Shown here in pieces: positions 23,101 to 36,630 of a stretch of 64,000 nucleotides of DNA. The number at the start of each line of letters is the position of its first letter. The first letter of the stretch is position 1. Position numbers and translations under genes: made by a program. The notes below the pieces were generated by a model. That model was not told where the DNA came from. It saw only the letters and a list, made by a program, of their open reading frames with translations, and made no database searches. This stretch comes from Varanus komodoensis. Its lineage: Eukaryota > Chordata > Lepidosauria > Squamata > Varanidae. The DNA lies in NCBI RefSeq assembly GCF_004798865.1, contig NW_025335568.1, positions 4,444,852 through 4,508,851 on the forward strand, given 5' to 3'.

Positions 23101-26100
23101 TACCCTATCCCTTTTTCCAGTCACTGCCACTTTGTCACAAGCCATTTCTCACTCTTTTTATCTGTCTCGGGTTCCCTCCAGGGGCAAGACTGTGTCCTGC
23201 TCTGTGGCCCTGAAGCAAAGTCTTGGCTGCTCGTTCAAGGTTAAAAATGGAAATTCTGCAATCTGGAAAGGCATGTTTTGCAAGACTCCTACTAACAGAA
23301 GAAGTTAAACAAATTGCTTCATTTGTTGAATGTTGTCTGATTTAATCGATGGTTTCATTTACTCTAGAGACTGCCAGAAATACAGGACACTGAATTACAG
23401 AATGCAGTGAAGTAAACCAGGAAAATGAGATGGTGTCAGAAAAGAGGAACGGGGTCCAAGATGGACAAAGAAACTGGAAACCAAACACTCCTGTGCAAGG
23501 TGATGTTGAAGGACAAGAAACCAAAACTCAGCAGTACAGCACCGTCCCAAGTTCAATCTTCCCTTAAAAGGACCTCAGAAAACAAGGCCCGGAGAATCAC
23601 TGTCAGGCAGGATTTGAGGGCTAGATGTACAAATAGTTTGACCTGGAACATGGCAACTTCCCAAGTTTCCCTAATCTTAAGAATTTAAGACAGATTGGGT
23701 TTCAGCCTATGCCAAAAACTGTAAATGTGGAATTCTCCAGTATAGCGTATCCTGGGGTTTCTGCGAAATCAGTCAAGTTGGAACAGGTTCTCTCCTTGAG
23801 AGGATATTCTTTTGCCTGGGAAACAGCCAGCAGAGCTCTGGTAAACTGGGCATATGGCATCTTTACATTCAGTTTTATTCCAAAGATACTAGCTGCAAAC
23901 CACAAAGCTATTACCAAGCTAGGGTCCTCAGGTGCTGTTGGAATACAGCTTCTAAATGGTAGGCAGCCATGGTCCTGGTGGAGAGGTGCACTAAGGGTGA
24001 CTTTTTAAATTTTTGTATTGTGTTATTTTATTATATGATTTTCCTATTGTATCCTTTTAAAAATAATAACAATAAAGGAATATAGCTTCTATCATCCCTG
24101 CTCAGTATGTCTGATGGCCAGGGATAATGCAAGTTCTATTCTAATATCTGGGGACTCAAAGTTGGAAACTACTGATACAAATTCCAAGAAATCTGAGCAT
24201 TCACTATTAAAACAGGCAGGATTCCAGTCCTTACTGTTATGGACAGAAATGTGAAACTGTATGCACCCTGAGAACCCAAAGAGAGTCTACATAATACTTG
24301 CATAAGACCAAGCATGGTACTCCTTTAACAGTAACTCTGGCCAGATTAGCAGTCAGGTGGCCCCATACATGCCTGTTGAATGCTGCCCCATTTCCATAAT
24401 TACCAACACCAGACATGGGTCCCTCCCTTGTCTGAACCCAGCAAGGTGGGCAGCAGGGGTAACTTCCGAACCACTCACAATCCATGGCCTGCTCTAGTGT
24501 GATCTGAATGCATGCTCGCCACTCCCCCTCACTGGGTCTGGACCACATGGCAACTCATGCCTGGCACAGGTAATCATGGAAAGGTCGTGGTGGGAAAAGC
24601 CATAGTGGCTTCTTTTCCTTCTCTGATTATGCAAGTCCTGTCACTGAGTCTTCTCCTCAGTCACCCACTGCTTCCTAGTCTCAATTCTGCTTCCCAATAT
24701 ATGATTTACCAGAGATACTTAATACTTTTTGAAGTCTATGCCAAGAAAAACAAGCAAAGTTTGCTTTCCCCAACTAGGATAAGACTTTGCAGAAAACTTT
24801 TTGCCATAGTCCAAGCAAGCATTCAGTGAACGGCTAATTGTCCCTCTTACAGCCAAACAGCATGCTGCCTCTTCAACAGTGAGAAACAAGCTTGTCGAAT
24901 AAAAATAAGCCACAGGTAGTACATGCCACTGCAATGCCTAGAAATTTAAGCATGAACAGAGAATTGCAAGAATTGATCTGAAAAGAGGAAGAAAAACCTG
25001 CTGCCTTTGATTGCATGTCTAGTTAACGAAGCAGAAATGGAGCATAAGGTAATTTGCTTTCTGCCCCACTCCTCCCTACACTGACTTCATTAAGACACTG
25101 CCCATGCATGCAACCAACACTTTCCAAGAATGCCTCTCCATGCTCTAATGAGCTATCAACTAGTCATTGCTCAACAGAAGGCAATAAACCTCTCTTCATG
25201 CATGTCCCCTCCTTTTGAATGCCACACTTCTAACCACAGGAAGGATGGAAAAAGGCAGCTTCTTTTAGCCCTGCCTTAATTCAGTTTTCCAGATGGGTCA
25301 CACAAGATTCAAATGTGCCAAGAGAATCAATTTAACACAAATTTTGAAATCATCACCCAGAGAGCCGCCCTCAACCTACTTATGTTCCCTAGGCATTTGC
25401 TACCAATCTCACTATCTGATTTACACTCTTGGATCAGGTTTTCTTTGGCACTTGGCAAAAGTTTACCATGCAAGTCAGGGTATAGACAGGGTCACACAGA
25501 GAAGGGATGCTATGTTAATTAAGTATAACAAACTGAAATGCTGCTCCAATGCAACAGCTCAGGACAGGAAAGTTCCATCTGTGCTGCTGTCCCTATGCAA
25601 AAACTTGCATAGATTTGGTGTCTCTGAATACGGAAAATTTCAACACTAAACATAAGCTGTTAACACCTAGGACACTCTTGCAACACTACAATGTCACAAT
25701 GGTGCCACGTGCAATAGCAGTGGGGTTAGAGGCGAGAATCCTAATACAGGCTGTCATGCCCACAACCAGAACACACCACAGCATTAAAGCCATGGGACAG
25801 GGCAAAGTCTAGCATGCACTCGTAACATTGGGATCTCAGAACTGCATACCATGGAAATGCAAGTTCATAGCAGCAAGTTGCCAGAAGATGTTGAGGAGAC
25901 TTACCTGGGAAGTCTTCCTCCCTATTTAAAGAGCTAAGTCAGTATTTGTCAGGGCTAACCAAGCAAAGGAATCAGAGCACATGAATAACTTTATGTCTAC
26001 ACTCCAGATTTAAATGTGCAGAGATCACATACAAGAACCACAATTCTGAAACCCACAGAAACTTGTAATTTTATGCCCTCCCAAAAACTAGCACTCTTTC

Positions 26101-27167
26101 AAGAAAATCAGGTCAAATAAAGCACACTGGGAAAGTTGCTACTGAAAATGTCTACTTGCGATACTACACATGTATCAAACTAATATGACACACACATTAT
26201 AAGGGGGTTGTAAAGAGGAATGTAAGGAGCCTTGGCTAAAATGTGGATGACTGCAGTGTACTGAGAAGTGGAGAAATATTCTGTGGCCATTTTAATAAGG
26301 TGAATATTATGAACTCTCGGAGCTTATACTTTCAAAATCAGTGGACAACAGCTTGGTTTCTCATATGGAGCTAGAAAGATTAAAAGTTGAGAACTGAAAG
26401 AATTTCATTCTAAGAGCAAACAGAAGGTGGAACAAACCCTCAAAAGTTCCTTAGTATGGTAAACAGAATCCTGAGCTGTTGCAAATAGTCCAGATTTGGA
26501 AAAAAAAGGTGCTCTTCAACCCGCAGGGAGCCTCATTGGTCAGAATAAATTTAGCTGTTTCCTCTCAGGAAGAGAACATTCCAACCCAGAGAAATCCAAG
26601 CCAATGCAGGAGTACAAATAACCTTAGAAACAAAAAGGGAATTCTGCTAGTGGGGCTTCACTTTTCTCCCCAACTCCACCACCACCACCAGGCTACCCCT
26701 TCCCACTGTAATTCCCCTTTTAAGAACTACCTAGCCACTTCTAAAACATACAATTTCCCATTACAAGTTCTAATGAATTAGTACTTTGGAAATACCTAAT
26801 ATGCCCTTCTTGGCAGCTAGCAAAAAGAAAAATAATAAAAGCTGAAAATAGAAATGATCAACACTGTGGTTAAAAGGGAATGAAAGTTAGTTTGTGCGGA
26901 CTTGGAAATGGCATTCGGCCCTCAACTTTATCAGAGAGAAAACAGAAGGAACTCTTGTTGGTACAAAACAGTGGCAGGGGAGGAAGTTCACACAAACATC
27001 ATGATAATGTAATTATCACTGCCACGGATCATCCTGAATGTATGGAATTTTCTAGAAAGATTTCCTCTGTGCTCAATCACTCCTGTCATCTTTCCATCAT
27101 TGCCCTGGACAGCATATAAGCGAGTTCCACAAAGAAATCATTCGTTTTTGCTGTGCGTTTGGAACCT
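20151..27167. other. No gene recognised over 7 kb
   Basis: The many open frames of 60-118 codons here overlap one another on both strands and show no family I recognise. Two isolated strong splice-donor matches occur: plus strand AACAGGTAAGTG at 21,489 and minus strand CCCAGGTAAGT at 25,904. Only the first has an open frame behind it (about 26 codons), and its upstream acceptor is poor. MITE-like remnants are at 23,926-24,175. I would treat the stretch as intron or intergenic. Confidence 0.45.
24095..24175 (+). repeat. MITE-like foldback fragment
   Basis: CATCCCTGCTCAGTATGTCTGATGGCCAGGGATAATGCAAG and CTAATATCTGGGGAC follow the second half of the palindromic element seen whole at 17,021-17,141 and 46,538-46,641. 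A related half (GGAATACAGCTTCTAAATGG) lies at about 23,950. An AT-rich stretch between them resembles an L2 tail. Confidence 0.35.
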
Positions 27168-27345
27168 GGGAAATGCCTTATATCAAGTCATACTAACTGC
27201 CCATCCAGTCCAGTATTACACGCAGATGGGCAGCTGCTCTTTCAGTCTCAGGCAGAAAACAGCTATTCCCAGCAGCTACCTACTTTTAAACAGAGATGCA
27301 AAGACTAAGCCCATGACCTACTGCATGCAAGCACATGTCCTGACA
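27168..27345 (-). mobile_element. tRNA-derived SINE, minus strand
   Basis: This copy is diverged. It keeps the order TGCCTTATATCAAGTCATAC (tail side), CAGTCCAGTATTACACGCAG, GGGCAGCTGCTCTTTCAG, CAGGCAG and ACTGCATGCAAGCACATGTCC (head side). The head boxes are largely lost, so the family call rests on collinearity with the copies at 16,676 and 46,477. Confidence 0.6.
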
Positions 27346-30300
27346 CTAGGCTGTGCTCATGTTAATTATTTGAGGGAGGGTAGAGAAATCTTCCCGGAGT
27401 GTAAGTATTGGGGAACAATAGTGAGAATCAATAAAAAGACAGCTATGAAATCAATAAAATGACAGCCAACAGCCAAATACAGTAATCCTCGAGGAACAGA
27501 CCATGGCTTGTTATCATGACCATGTCATGTGAGTAAAATCAGGGTCAGCCAGGGTACATTGTTTTTTCCAAACATCCAAAGACAGCAGACTCCAAAGTGC
27601 CCAAGCAGCATTTGGGGGCTACTGTCAGAAGTTCTCTCTCTCCTGCGGTGGTGCGGAGCAGCCATGCTTCCAGCTGGCTCCAAAACAGACCTCTCCAGCC
27701 ACCAGCAGGAATCCACTTCCCATGCCCGGGGCAGTGACCGCCCCTGCCTCCTATCAGATAAGACCTCTTGAACAGGAGGAAGAAGCTCCTGCAACACTCA
27801 GCAGCATCACTGCCTCACCCTTGAGGTGCCCCAGGAGGCAAGGGGGCTGATCAGCTCCCCTAACCCTAACCCTGTCCTGCCCATTCCGCTTTGGGACAAG
27901 AGCTCTGTTTGCCTTGCAGGGACAAGACTCTTTATAATCCTTCTGTCAGAAGTTGCCTCTCCAGAGCTTGAACACTGCACAACAGGGACAGGTGCCCTGC
28001 ACTGAAATCAGTTCACAATTGTGTGGCTAATCAGAGAGAAGAGACCCGTTCCACCTCATGGTGTCCCCAGGAAACCACCTGGAGGAATAAGAGGGAAAGG
28101 CATGCGCAAATGAAATACTCACAGTGAACCCAGTCATCTGTTGGGCTTGCTGTGGGTGCTTCAAAAAACCAACTCATCATTGCTTATTGTCAAGGTGGGT
28201 AGTCATATCATGCAAACTTAGCCACAACTGCCCCTTTAATCAGCCACAGTGCAGAGCTGCACAGCTCTGCTGAAAAGAAACCACTTCCTGGTTCTTAAAA
28301 CAAACATTTTTTTTCCATCACTCAGAACACAGGATGTGATACCTATCTCAGAAAATGAAAATTATTCCAGCCTTTACCACACCCAAATAATCATTGCAGG
28401 ATTAGAACCCTACTCAGCTGATGCCACATCGATACTCCATTTCAGAGTCCTGCCCTAGCAAAAGTACAGCAATTTATTTTTCAGCACAACATGTGTTTAT
28501 CTTAGGAGTTGTGTATCTGTGTTTAGAATCACCTTCACTGGAGTTTAGATACTAAGCCCTGGGAATGACAAGACTTCCCATAACCTGTTCTTATTAATGG
28601 TGCACACAAGATCAAGCAATCGGAGGGCAGTGCAACGGTGGCAACATGCTGGCACACTATTTGGCAATGCATGCTGGTTTGTGCAGCAGCAGATACAAAG
28701 CAAGGAAAAGGCCTGAATGAGAGCAAGGAGGAAACACCGGAGTGGGAAGTGGGGAAGGAATGGAAGTGTATGGTAAGCGGTGCTCCAGATGCACATGCCC
28801 TATTCCTAGACATTTTCAGTTATGTCATCAAATACTATTTCAGAATTCTCTATGCTCTGCTTTCTAAAACAGAAGTAATGTTGGGGAAAACCTACTCTTG
28901 TAACACTCACAAAACTGCTTAGAGGTCTTTCTTGGATATGGCATATATAGCTATTAAAATGATGAGTAACTAACTAAAAAGGAAGGAAGGTGTATGGATA
29001 AGTAATGCCTTCTCATAGAAGTTTTTGGACAGGGCATTCAAACAGAAATCTCCAGGCTGCTCGAACTTCTGGTAAATACCGAATGTGTGGCTAAGATAGC
29101 AGAGGGCTGTCTCATTCCTAGAACAAGGGATTCCCACACACAAGCAAAAGAGATACTCCACGGGACACATACACACAGGCAGGCATTGCTTCAATTATCT
29201 CAGTGCCAACAGATGTGGAAGTGATACACAGTACTTATTTCACTGAAGCACGCAGAGAAGGTGAGCCCATACCAAGACAAGAACAGGGCTGGCGCAGGAA
29301 GAGACGCTTGTCTTTTTATCTGCAACCACGTGTTTCATGCCTTTAGAACTACAACTCAAAAGGAGCTAGCTACCAAAACACTACAGCAGTTTTCCCTGCC
29401 ACAGATTCCCTCTGACTGTTTCTAGGGTTGCATTCAACACAGCGATCATTTCATTGCTACATCATTTGCACTTTCAAGTGCAGACAGCAATTTAAAATGC
29501 TCTGCAGGGTGGTTCTGTGAGGAACAACTAAGATCACAGGAAGTGTCCAAGGGAATGAAGCAACTTCCATGGCCTCCTAGTAGGTTCTGTCAGAGCCTCA
29601 CAGCAAGAACCACAAATCCCACACTGGTCCACAGCTGCCTGTAGTAACTGGAGAGGCACTAACATTTGGGCAGTGGAGTCTGGGTTGGAGGGGTCAACAT
29701 TCACTGTGTACACTAGGGTTGTAAGAGGAATCTGTTTGGTGCAGAAAATCCGCCCAGAGTCCCAGTTCCTGATGAGTGCACTAAGCACTTGGAGGATGCT
29801 CACCAGGAATGGCAGCCGGGGGCCCCATCACTGCACCCCCCCTTTCACATCCTGCAGCTGCTCCTGACCAGGATTTCCTCTTGGCTTAGTTTGCTCGGCA
29901 GGACCCTGCTGAGGAAGTCCATGGATTCTGGAGGGACAGTTTTGGAAAAGCTTTGCCCTTCTGCGCATACCTTAGAGGAGTAGTTAAGGCCCTTCAAGAT
30001 AGAGAAATGAGAGAATGTAAAGTCACGGATGATCCATATACCTCTAAAGTTCAAAAGGGGTGGAAGGAAGGAGGGAACACTGTTGTGACTCTGCTTTTCC
30101 AGCCGGCAATTTCTGCCCATACATAAAATAGTTTTCATCATCTTCTCTGTTTTACATTTTTCCAAGCAAAACTTTTTTGCTGCAATGATTCAAGCTATTA
30201 CTGAGCACAAATGCAACTGTGATGGGGGAAAAGTCTAGTGTAAATTGTGTGTCAATCCCGAGTCAAAATGCTAGTGCAACTACCACATGAGCAGGCAGGA

Positions 30301-33300
30301 CGAAAGAGATCCATGCGTTAGGAAAATGTCTTCACTGACCACAGAGGTGAGCAACTTCAAGAAGGCAGGGGTGAATATCCCCCCAGGAACACACTCTTGC
30401 CACAAGATCTGCTTTTTCAGTTGTGCAAACAGCTGGGACAGAGAGCTCACCCAGGGCAGGCCAACCCTTACACAGCCAGATCCTTCCCAGATCCTCCCTT
30501 TTAATACTCCAGCACCAATTCTCAGTAGGTCAAGTTATTTCAATCCACACAGATACATTCAGCATTCATTCTAGGTCAGAGCTCATGCACTCACTGCACA
30601 GGGGAGCCGAAAACCCCTTTAAAATATCAGCCATGAGCAAGATCTGGGGTGGAGGTATATCGTTAAGCTTAAAGGCAAGGCAAGAGTAAGCATCTTAGTA
30701 TTTTAAAAAGCAGAGCAGAACATTCTGTCCTTTATGAGCCACACCATATAGGAAGCTGCAGTACTTGAAGAAGTTGGACAAGTGTAAAGGGGAGCCACAC
30801 AGGAAACACAAGTGTTTTCAGCTTCCCGTGGATTTCGACAGGAGGCGCAGAGCACCTTCTTTCCTCTACACATATGGGGCTTCACTTCAGAGAACATCTG
30901 CTCTGTCCGTCTGCCATGCCAAGTGAAGGCAGCTCTTCCTAGCAGGAAGCCAAGCCTCTTTCACAGAGAAAGGAACGCAGGCGATCAGATGCCGGGCCAG
31001 GTTGCACCATTTTAAAAGTAGCTTATTTAAACTGGCAGCACATGCTAGTCACCATCACTCTAACTACCCACCTGGGTGAGGCTTGTTGTGTTGTTGCACC
31101 TGGGCAATGTGGTGTATTTGAGGGGGAACTGCCCTTACAGCACCCATTGGCTATTTGAGGGTTGTTTCCTCCTTCACTAAGGCATATTACCCAGGTCTGG
31201 ATGATACAAGCCACGCGCCCCCAACCTTGGCACAGTGTCCACAGAAACATGCATCCAAGCTAAACTGCAACCATGCAGCCCCATTACTAACCTTTTTTTT
31301 AAAGTGGGTGTTGTGGAAAGTTTGGGGGTCATTTGCGTGGGTCTTGGGCTGTCCTCATTCTCCCAAAAGTGGACAATACAAAGGCACTTTAAATAAAAGT
31401 GCACCACGGATATCTGTGGCTCGTGCTCCCACAGCATCCTCTGGGATACTGGAGGACATGCGGGGGAGGCAGGCAAAGGCGCCCAATTATCCACCAGGCT
31501 CTGAGGAATTTTAACCACAGGGCTGGGTTAAAATTCCCCAGGGGTTGACCATATTGTGTGAAATATTGGTTGTGTAAACCTTCTCTCCCCATGAAAAACT
31601 CCCACGGATTAATGAGAAAGAGCCTGAACTTTGAAGTGGAAATAAAAAATTTACAAATAAATAAAAATGCCTTGCAGCCAAAATGTGCAAGCCAACTCCT
31701 TCCTTCCTGTTTGCCTCATCAGGATACTTCACAGGAAGTCAAAATTAGCAGGAAAAGGACTTGTTTACATGAGGTTAGGTGCCATTTTACCCAGTGAGAC
31801 TTATCTGGAATATGCATGTATACAATTGCAGCTTTAGTATTAATTTAGCAGTAACACAGGAGACTTACAATCAAGAGCCTACACTTTTCTTCAGAATTTG
31901 GGGGTAAATATTCTCAATTATGCCAAACCCTATTAAGACAACCAAAATGCCACAATAACCAATTATCTGCGTTTTTTTTCTCTTTTCAAGTAGCTGCTTG
32001 AGGTTGCAAATTTGATTAAAGAAGTGGTGCTAGGGAAGAGAATGTTTACCTTTTTCTTCCCATTCAATCCCGCCCCCCCTCAACTACTATTTGCTGGAGG
32101 GAGGAGAAGAGATGCTGTGTTTGTCTTTATTTCCTGTCTTATTGACTCAAGGTATCTAACAGTAAATATAATTTAAAAATAAAATGGAAGATTAAAACAA
32201 TGCAACTAATCAATGCAATAGCAAGGGGGAAACTAATACCATAAAGAGCAATTAAATCCTATTAAAAGCTTGAGAACACAGGATGGATTTTGCCAGGCAT
32301 CTAGAAGTAAGATGGACAACAAAACCACAAAGCAGAAAAACATATTCAAAAATTCACAAATACCTTAACAAAAGAAAAAAGTGATATAATCCACTAAAAC
32401 TCTCCTTCTGATTTGAGATTTAATACAAGAAATACAGAGCAGAATCACACCAAAGCAGCCATGACATCTCAAATGCGTAATGAAAGAACATTTCCTAGGT
32501 TTAGGATAGGTCATTTTGGGAACCTCCAAATATTCTGGAAAAGGCAACCAAACTATTAAGAGATCAGCCAGACTAGTCCACCTAAAGAAAATAATTGTCT
32601 GAGCAAGTTCTGATTTTTTTAACCCATAAACCAATTATGGGTTTGGGGGGCAGGAAAAATCTGGAAACCTAAGTTTATCTGGCTCATTCCCATTCATTTG
32701 TGGGGAAGAAAGGAAATGGAAATGGATGGTTCCAAGCAGGGAGGTTTCTGATGCGGTATAATTACCCAATACAGGCAGCTTGTAAAGCCTCGTAGTGTCA
32801 GACCTACAATTACTCTTACACGTTCAACAGGGCTGTTTTCAAAACGAATAATTAGCAGGAATAACTCGCAGATGGGTGAATGGCTTTTCTGAAAGTTCAG
32901 CACAGCTTGCGACAGCAGAAGACTCCATGTTTCCTACCAACTGTTGGGTTGCTGCATCCTGTAATCAAGAAGCAGCCATCCAGCTCAATGACAGGTAGGG
33001 CAGAGAAACCGATGCTTACCAGAGAATCTGATGATACAATTTTAGAAATAAGACACTCGTTTAAAGACATCCGGAACAGAATGCTTGGTTTCATGCATAC
33101 CTGCTGAGAAACACTAAAAAGGCAATACCAAGAATTTTACTGCCTGGTCTTCAGCATCACTTGTACGCGTGTACTCAAAAGCCTCATTTAGAAGCAAGCA
33201 TCCCCTGTGGGTCCCGCTCCAAAGATCTTGTTTTGCCTTCTGCGCCAGATAATGCCATGTCCTAGCATCTCTTACTGAGCGTGTATTGTAACTACAGGTA

Positions 33301-35214
33301 GCATAAAAGGACCACAAACACACAGTGTAAAGGGAAGTATAAAGTATGCACAAAAGTATCCCAGTGGCACAAGTCATAGAGTCAGAACCAGAAAGACTAC
33401 GACACCTGCCAGAGGAAGAGGGTTCTGTGCATGGACTGTGATGCCGTATGCTGCTTGACAAAATATTCTGAATGACGAGAGCTGCTACACAAATAAAAGG
33501 CAGAATGATCCCTCATGCATGTAAATATTCCAAGTCCTCTATTTCCTGATACATTTCCTAAGTTTTTTTGGGTGGACACCTTGAAAAAAATACCCCGGTA
33601 GACACAACTTGGGAACCCTCTGATTTCCCCAAGGTGACTTCTTTGAGGGGTGAGAAGCCACTGCAACAACCCACGGGCTGCTCCAATGTTGCTGTACAGG
33701 TGACCGTGTCATTCACAGCTGGACAACTGATCCCATAGAATCCCTTCTTGCTCTTGCTGTGAGGCATCCGAGGGCAGCTGCTGCTGGCTCCTCTGCTCCT
33801 CACGGTGATCAAAAACCACTGCTCGAGCAATTCCCATTTTGACGCCTCTGGGCAGTCTCCTGGAGGAGCTGCTTCAGTGGCCAAACTTAAAACAAACAAG
33901 CAGAAAGAAATCCAGTGCCAAAAAGCATTTCATTGTCGTTGTTGTTCTTTTTAAGGGGTGCAAAGACTCTACTGCAATCTCTCTCAGTTGCATGACTTGG
34001 ATGATTCGAAGCTTCCTTTGGGGCCATGTCCTGGGGTGCGCCAGCTGCCATGGTTCAGCAGGCATCCATCCTCCCTGGACACAGCCCAGAAGACAACAGA
34101 TAAGCTGCCGGGAGAAACAAGGGCATGAGTGATCTTTGCAGGGAAGAAAGGTCTGAGGGGGATATGCAACCCCTTTGCACAAAAAATCATCATCTTTTTA
34201 AACCCTAGTCTTTAGCCCCTAATCTGGTGCACATTTTGCAATTTATCCTGGGCTTGTAAGTGCTCGGGAAAGTATAAAAATGTGGGCCCTTTTTTCTGGG
34301 GAAAAGGAATTTTGACAGCTAGTTGCCAAAGCTCTGGGTTCTTTTAAAAGTGGGGTTTGGCAAGGAAAATGGCAATTTTTAACTGCCATGTTATATATGG
34401 TTGTGTGTGTCACAATCTGAAAAAGCCCATCACTCAGACAGAGCTCCATTTTAAAGATTTCATTATTCTCAGAATTAAAGGCTGTATTTCACATACTCAT
34501 GGAAAACAGCATAGAATTTAAATAGTTTAGTGGAATCTCAGTATAAAATTAAATCCAGAGGGAATCCTCAAAAGCAAGGAGTCAAGTTGTTTTGTTACAG
34601 GCACTGTATCAGCTTCTCTCCTTAGGCTGGGACACAAACCTGCTCTGGGAAGTTAAACACACAGAAATATACAATCCATACATGCAGTTGTGTAGATGGA
34701 CCAGAGTTAGTCTCCTCCGGTCCACTGCGAGGCATTTTCTGAAGACCCACCTCATCTACAGTTCGGCAAAGCATTACAGCTATATATCTGAAAAACTTGA
34801 GGAAAGCAGATCTACCTGGGAGCCTGAAGGGGAGAACGGAGTCAACTGGGGACCCGTGGTGAGTGTTTGTTTCTGCCACACTACCTGAAGTTATCTCAGG
34901 CCTGCAGCTTACTGGATGTGTGAGCCAAAGGGCTCCTCCCCTGTCACTCAAGGCCTGCAGGCACAATGCAACTTCCCCCTCAACAACTCAGGACCTTGAA
35001 AGCAGGACCTTGATCAGCAGGAATCTTGGTTGCCTTCTTACGGCCTGAATATGTGCTTGGGAGTGAGAATATGGGGCCAATATGGGAAGAATGGGGAGTG
35101 CAGCAATGGGCAGAGGGAGATTGGCATGGGAAGGCTAGCCAGGTAAGGAGAACATGGCCCTGGAGGTTAAGGACTCTACTCCATTCCAGGCCTCAGCATC
35201 CACAGGCTTGGAGG
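27346..35214. other. No gene recognised; two odd minus-strand stretches
   Basis: No host gene can be named. Two places stand out. At 29,534-30,165 overlapping minus-strand frames look somewhat protein-like but match nothing I know. At 33,020-33,103 there is a splice-bounded open stretch, listed separately. At 34,690-34,800 the plus strand weakly resembles the C-terminal end of a LINE frame (LLRSTARHFLKTHLIY). A nine-base hairpin, GCAGAGCTG/CAGCTCTGC, sits at 28,251-28,270. Confidence 0.4.
33020..33103 (-). other. Candidate 84-base exon, minus strand
   Basis: On the minus strand a pyrimidine-rich acceptor (CCTTTTTAGTGTTTCTCAG) precedes the stretch, and a good donor (CTCTG then GTAAGC) follows. 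The 84 bases are exactly 28 codons and one frame is open throughout, beginning QVCMKPSILFRM. The strand agrees with the promoter inferred at 50.6 kb. I do not recognise the peptide. Short splice-bounded open stretches arise by chance in introns of this size, so this is a lead, not an annotation. Confidence 0.18.
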
Positions 35215-35965
35215 CTGCCTTTTCAGCCTGTCTTTGGGCTTCTGGCTATTGCTTTTAAATGCCAGGCAGGTTCCAAATGCGGATGCGACAGCTGATCTGG
35301 CATCTCTGAGACCTGGGTGGGTGAACAGGAGGAGGCAGTCTCAAGCGGGAAGGAAAGGCAGGGAGGGGGCTGCCTTGGATTCTGAGAATGCTCCCTCTGT
35401 GTCTGCTACTAGTCTGAACATTTGCCTCTTGCGTTGGGCCACTGCAACAGACTAGGGATTCTGCTGGTGTGCCGGCCACCCCACCGCTCAACACTCTCCA
35501 CCTCAGCTGCGGAGATGGTCTTAGATGCACAGCTGAGGTCCCCGGGCTGTTGGTTTGGGGGAATGTCAACATCCAGGCTGTCTTGGCCAGGACAGCTCAG
35601 AATTTCACACTCCCATTGACAACCATGGGACTCACCCAACACACACAACGGGGTATATTCTGACCTTGTTTTTTCAGGGGATCATGGTAATGAAAATCTG
35701 AAGGGGGGGGTAGATCTTTGATTCAGTACTTTTGCTATGGTCAGATCACCACCTGGAGGTGGGTTTCCCCTCTGCAAAGACGGAGATCTTATTAAGAGGG
35801 CCCACCCCCAGAGTCTAATGGATCCCAATGGTTTCCAGAGAGTGCTAAGGAGGTTTGCAGCTGATACGGCTGGCAGTCCTGTGGAAGATCTAGGCAGTTT
35901 CTAGAACAGGGGGTAACTGACACCGTAGCGTCTGAGCACCCTCTCGGTAGAAGAGTCTGTATGGG
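35215..35965 (+). mobile_element. Old L2 LINE, 5' part of ORF2
   Basis: This holds the endonuclease region of an L2-clade element. Near 35,230 it encodes an eroded LLLLNAR-like start of the domain. Near 35,300 it encodes SGISETWV, which matches the conserved ETW motif of the endonuclease. Near 35,730 it encodes the WSDHHLEV motif that ends the domain. From there to about 35,965 it can be aligned with the young L2 at 60,990-61,210 (GGCCCACCCCCAGAGTCTAATGG, then the GACACC..GAGC.CCCTCT block). It is broken by stops and indels throughout. It complements the young copy, which has lost this region. Confidence 0.8.
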
Positions 35966-36365
35966 TCTGTGGACCCGAAAATTATGAAATAAAATAGCAG
36001 ACAGTGAACCCTAAAAGCCATCTTTTCCAACACCCTGCATGACCCTGTTTTCCCAGAATCCTTTGCAATACACAGAAGCGTACCACAGACAAACATTTGC
36101 AAAGTCTGAAAGCCCCAGCCCAGAGGAAACACATTTATGCACAAACCTAACATCCTAAGACCAAATTCCATATAATCAATGCGCTTAAAGCTACTTAAAC
36201 TATTGCACAGAAGTAATGGGATACACATTGCTATAGTTATGGTTGTGCATTTTCTATATGTGCAGGCTATGCTAGTAGGGATTGTGCCATGGTTCAAATA
36301 CAAATGTTGGCAGGAAAAGGCTTCCCTGAATCTCAAGTTGTACAAGTATGCTTTTATCAACTCAC

Positions 36366-36630
36366 CTTATTTATTTATTTATTTTATTTATTTATTTAAA
36401 CCATTTCTATGCCGCCCCATCCGCAAAATGCCTCGGGGTGGCTTACAAGATAAACAAACAATTATATAATTAGACTTAAAAAAGCTGAAACATCTCGGCA
36501 TGTACATAAAAACCCAATAAATACAATCAATAAATTAACAATTAAAATAACTTAAATAAAAGGGAGTTGGCCTGGCACCGAAAAACAAATAACAACGGCG
36601 CCAGGCGGACCTCTCCGGGGAGCGCATTCC
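36366..36630 (-). mobile_element. L2 LINE 3' end, minus strand
   Basis: On the minus strand the fragment starts in the last codons of ORF2 (GGAATGCGCTCCCC, GAGGTCCGCCTGGCGCCG, TTTTTCGGTGCCAGGC). It runs through an AT-rich 3' untranslated region, then the stem-loop block GCCACCCCGAGGCATTTTGC..GGGGCGGC, and ends in a TAAA-rich tail. All of these have counterparts in the young L2 at 63,110-63,430. It is the same or a close subfamily, moderately diverged. Confidence 0.88.

Noticed and set aside
25856-25955. Minus-strand donor CCCAG then GTAAGT at 25,904 with an acceptor about 50 bases upstream
   Set aside because: All three frames contain stops. It could only be a non-coding exon and nothing else supports it.
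33114-33461. 115-codon minus-strand frame
   Set aside because: There is no recognisable domain, and several competing frames lie on the same strand with no splice sites at useful positions.
35890-36360. 156-codon minus-strand frame
   Set aside because: It overlaps the end of the old L2 antisense and then AT-rich DNA. It has no domain and no splice support.
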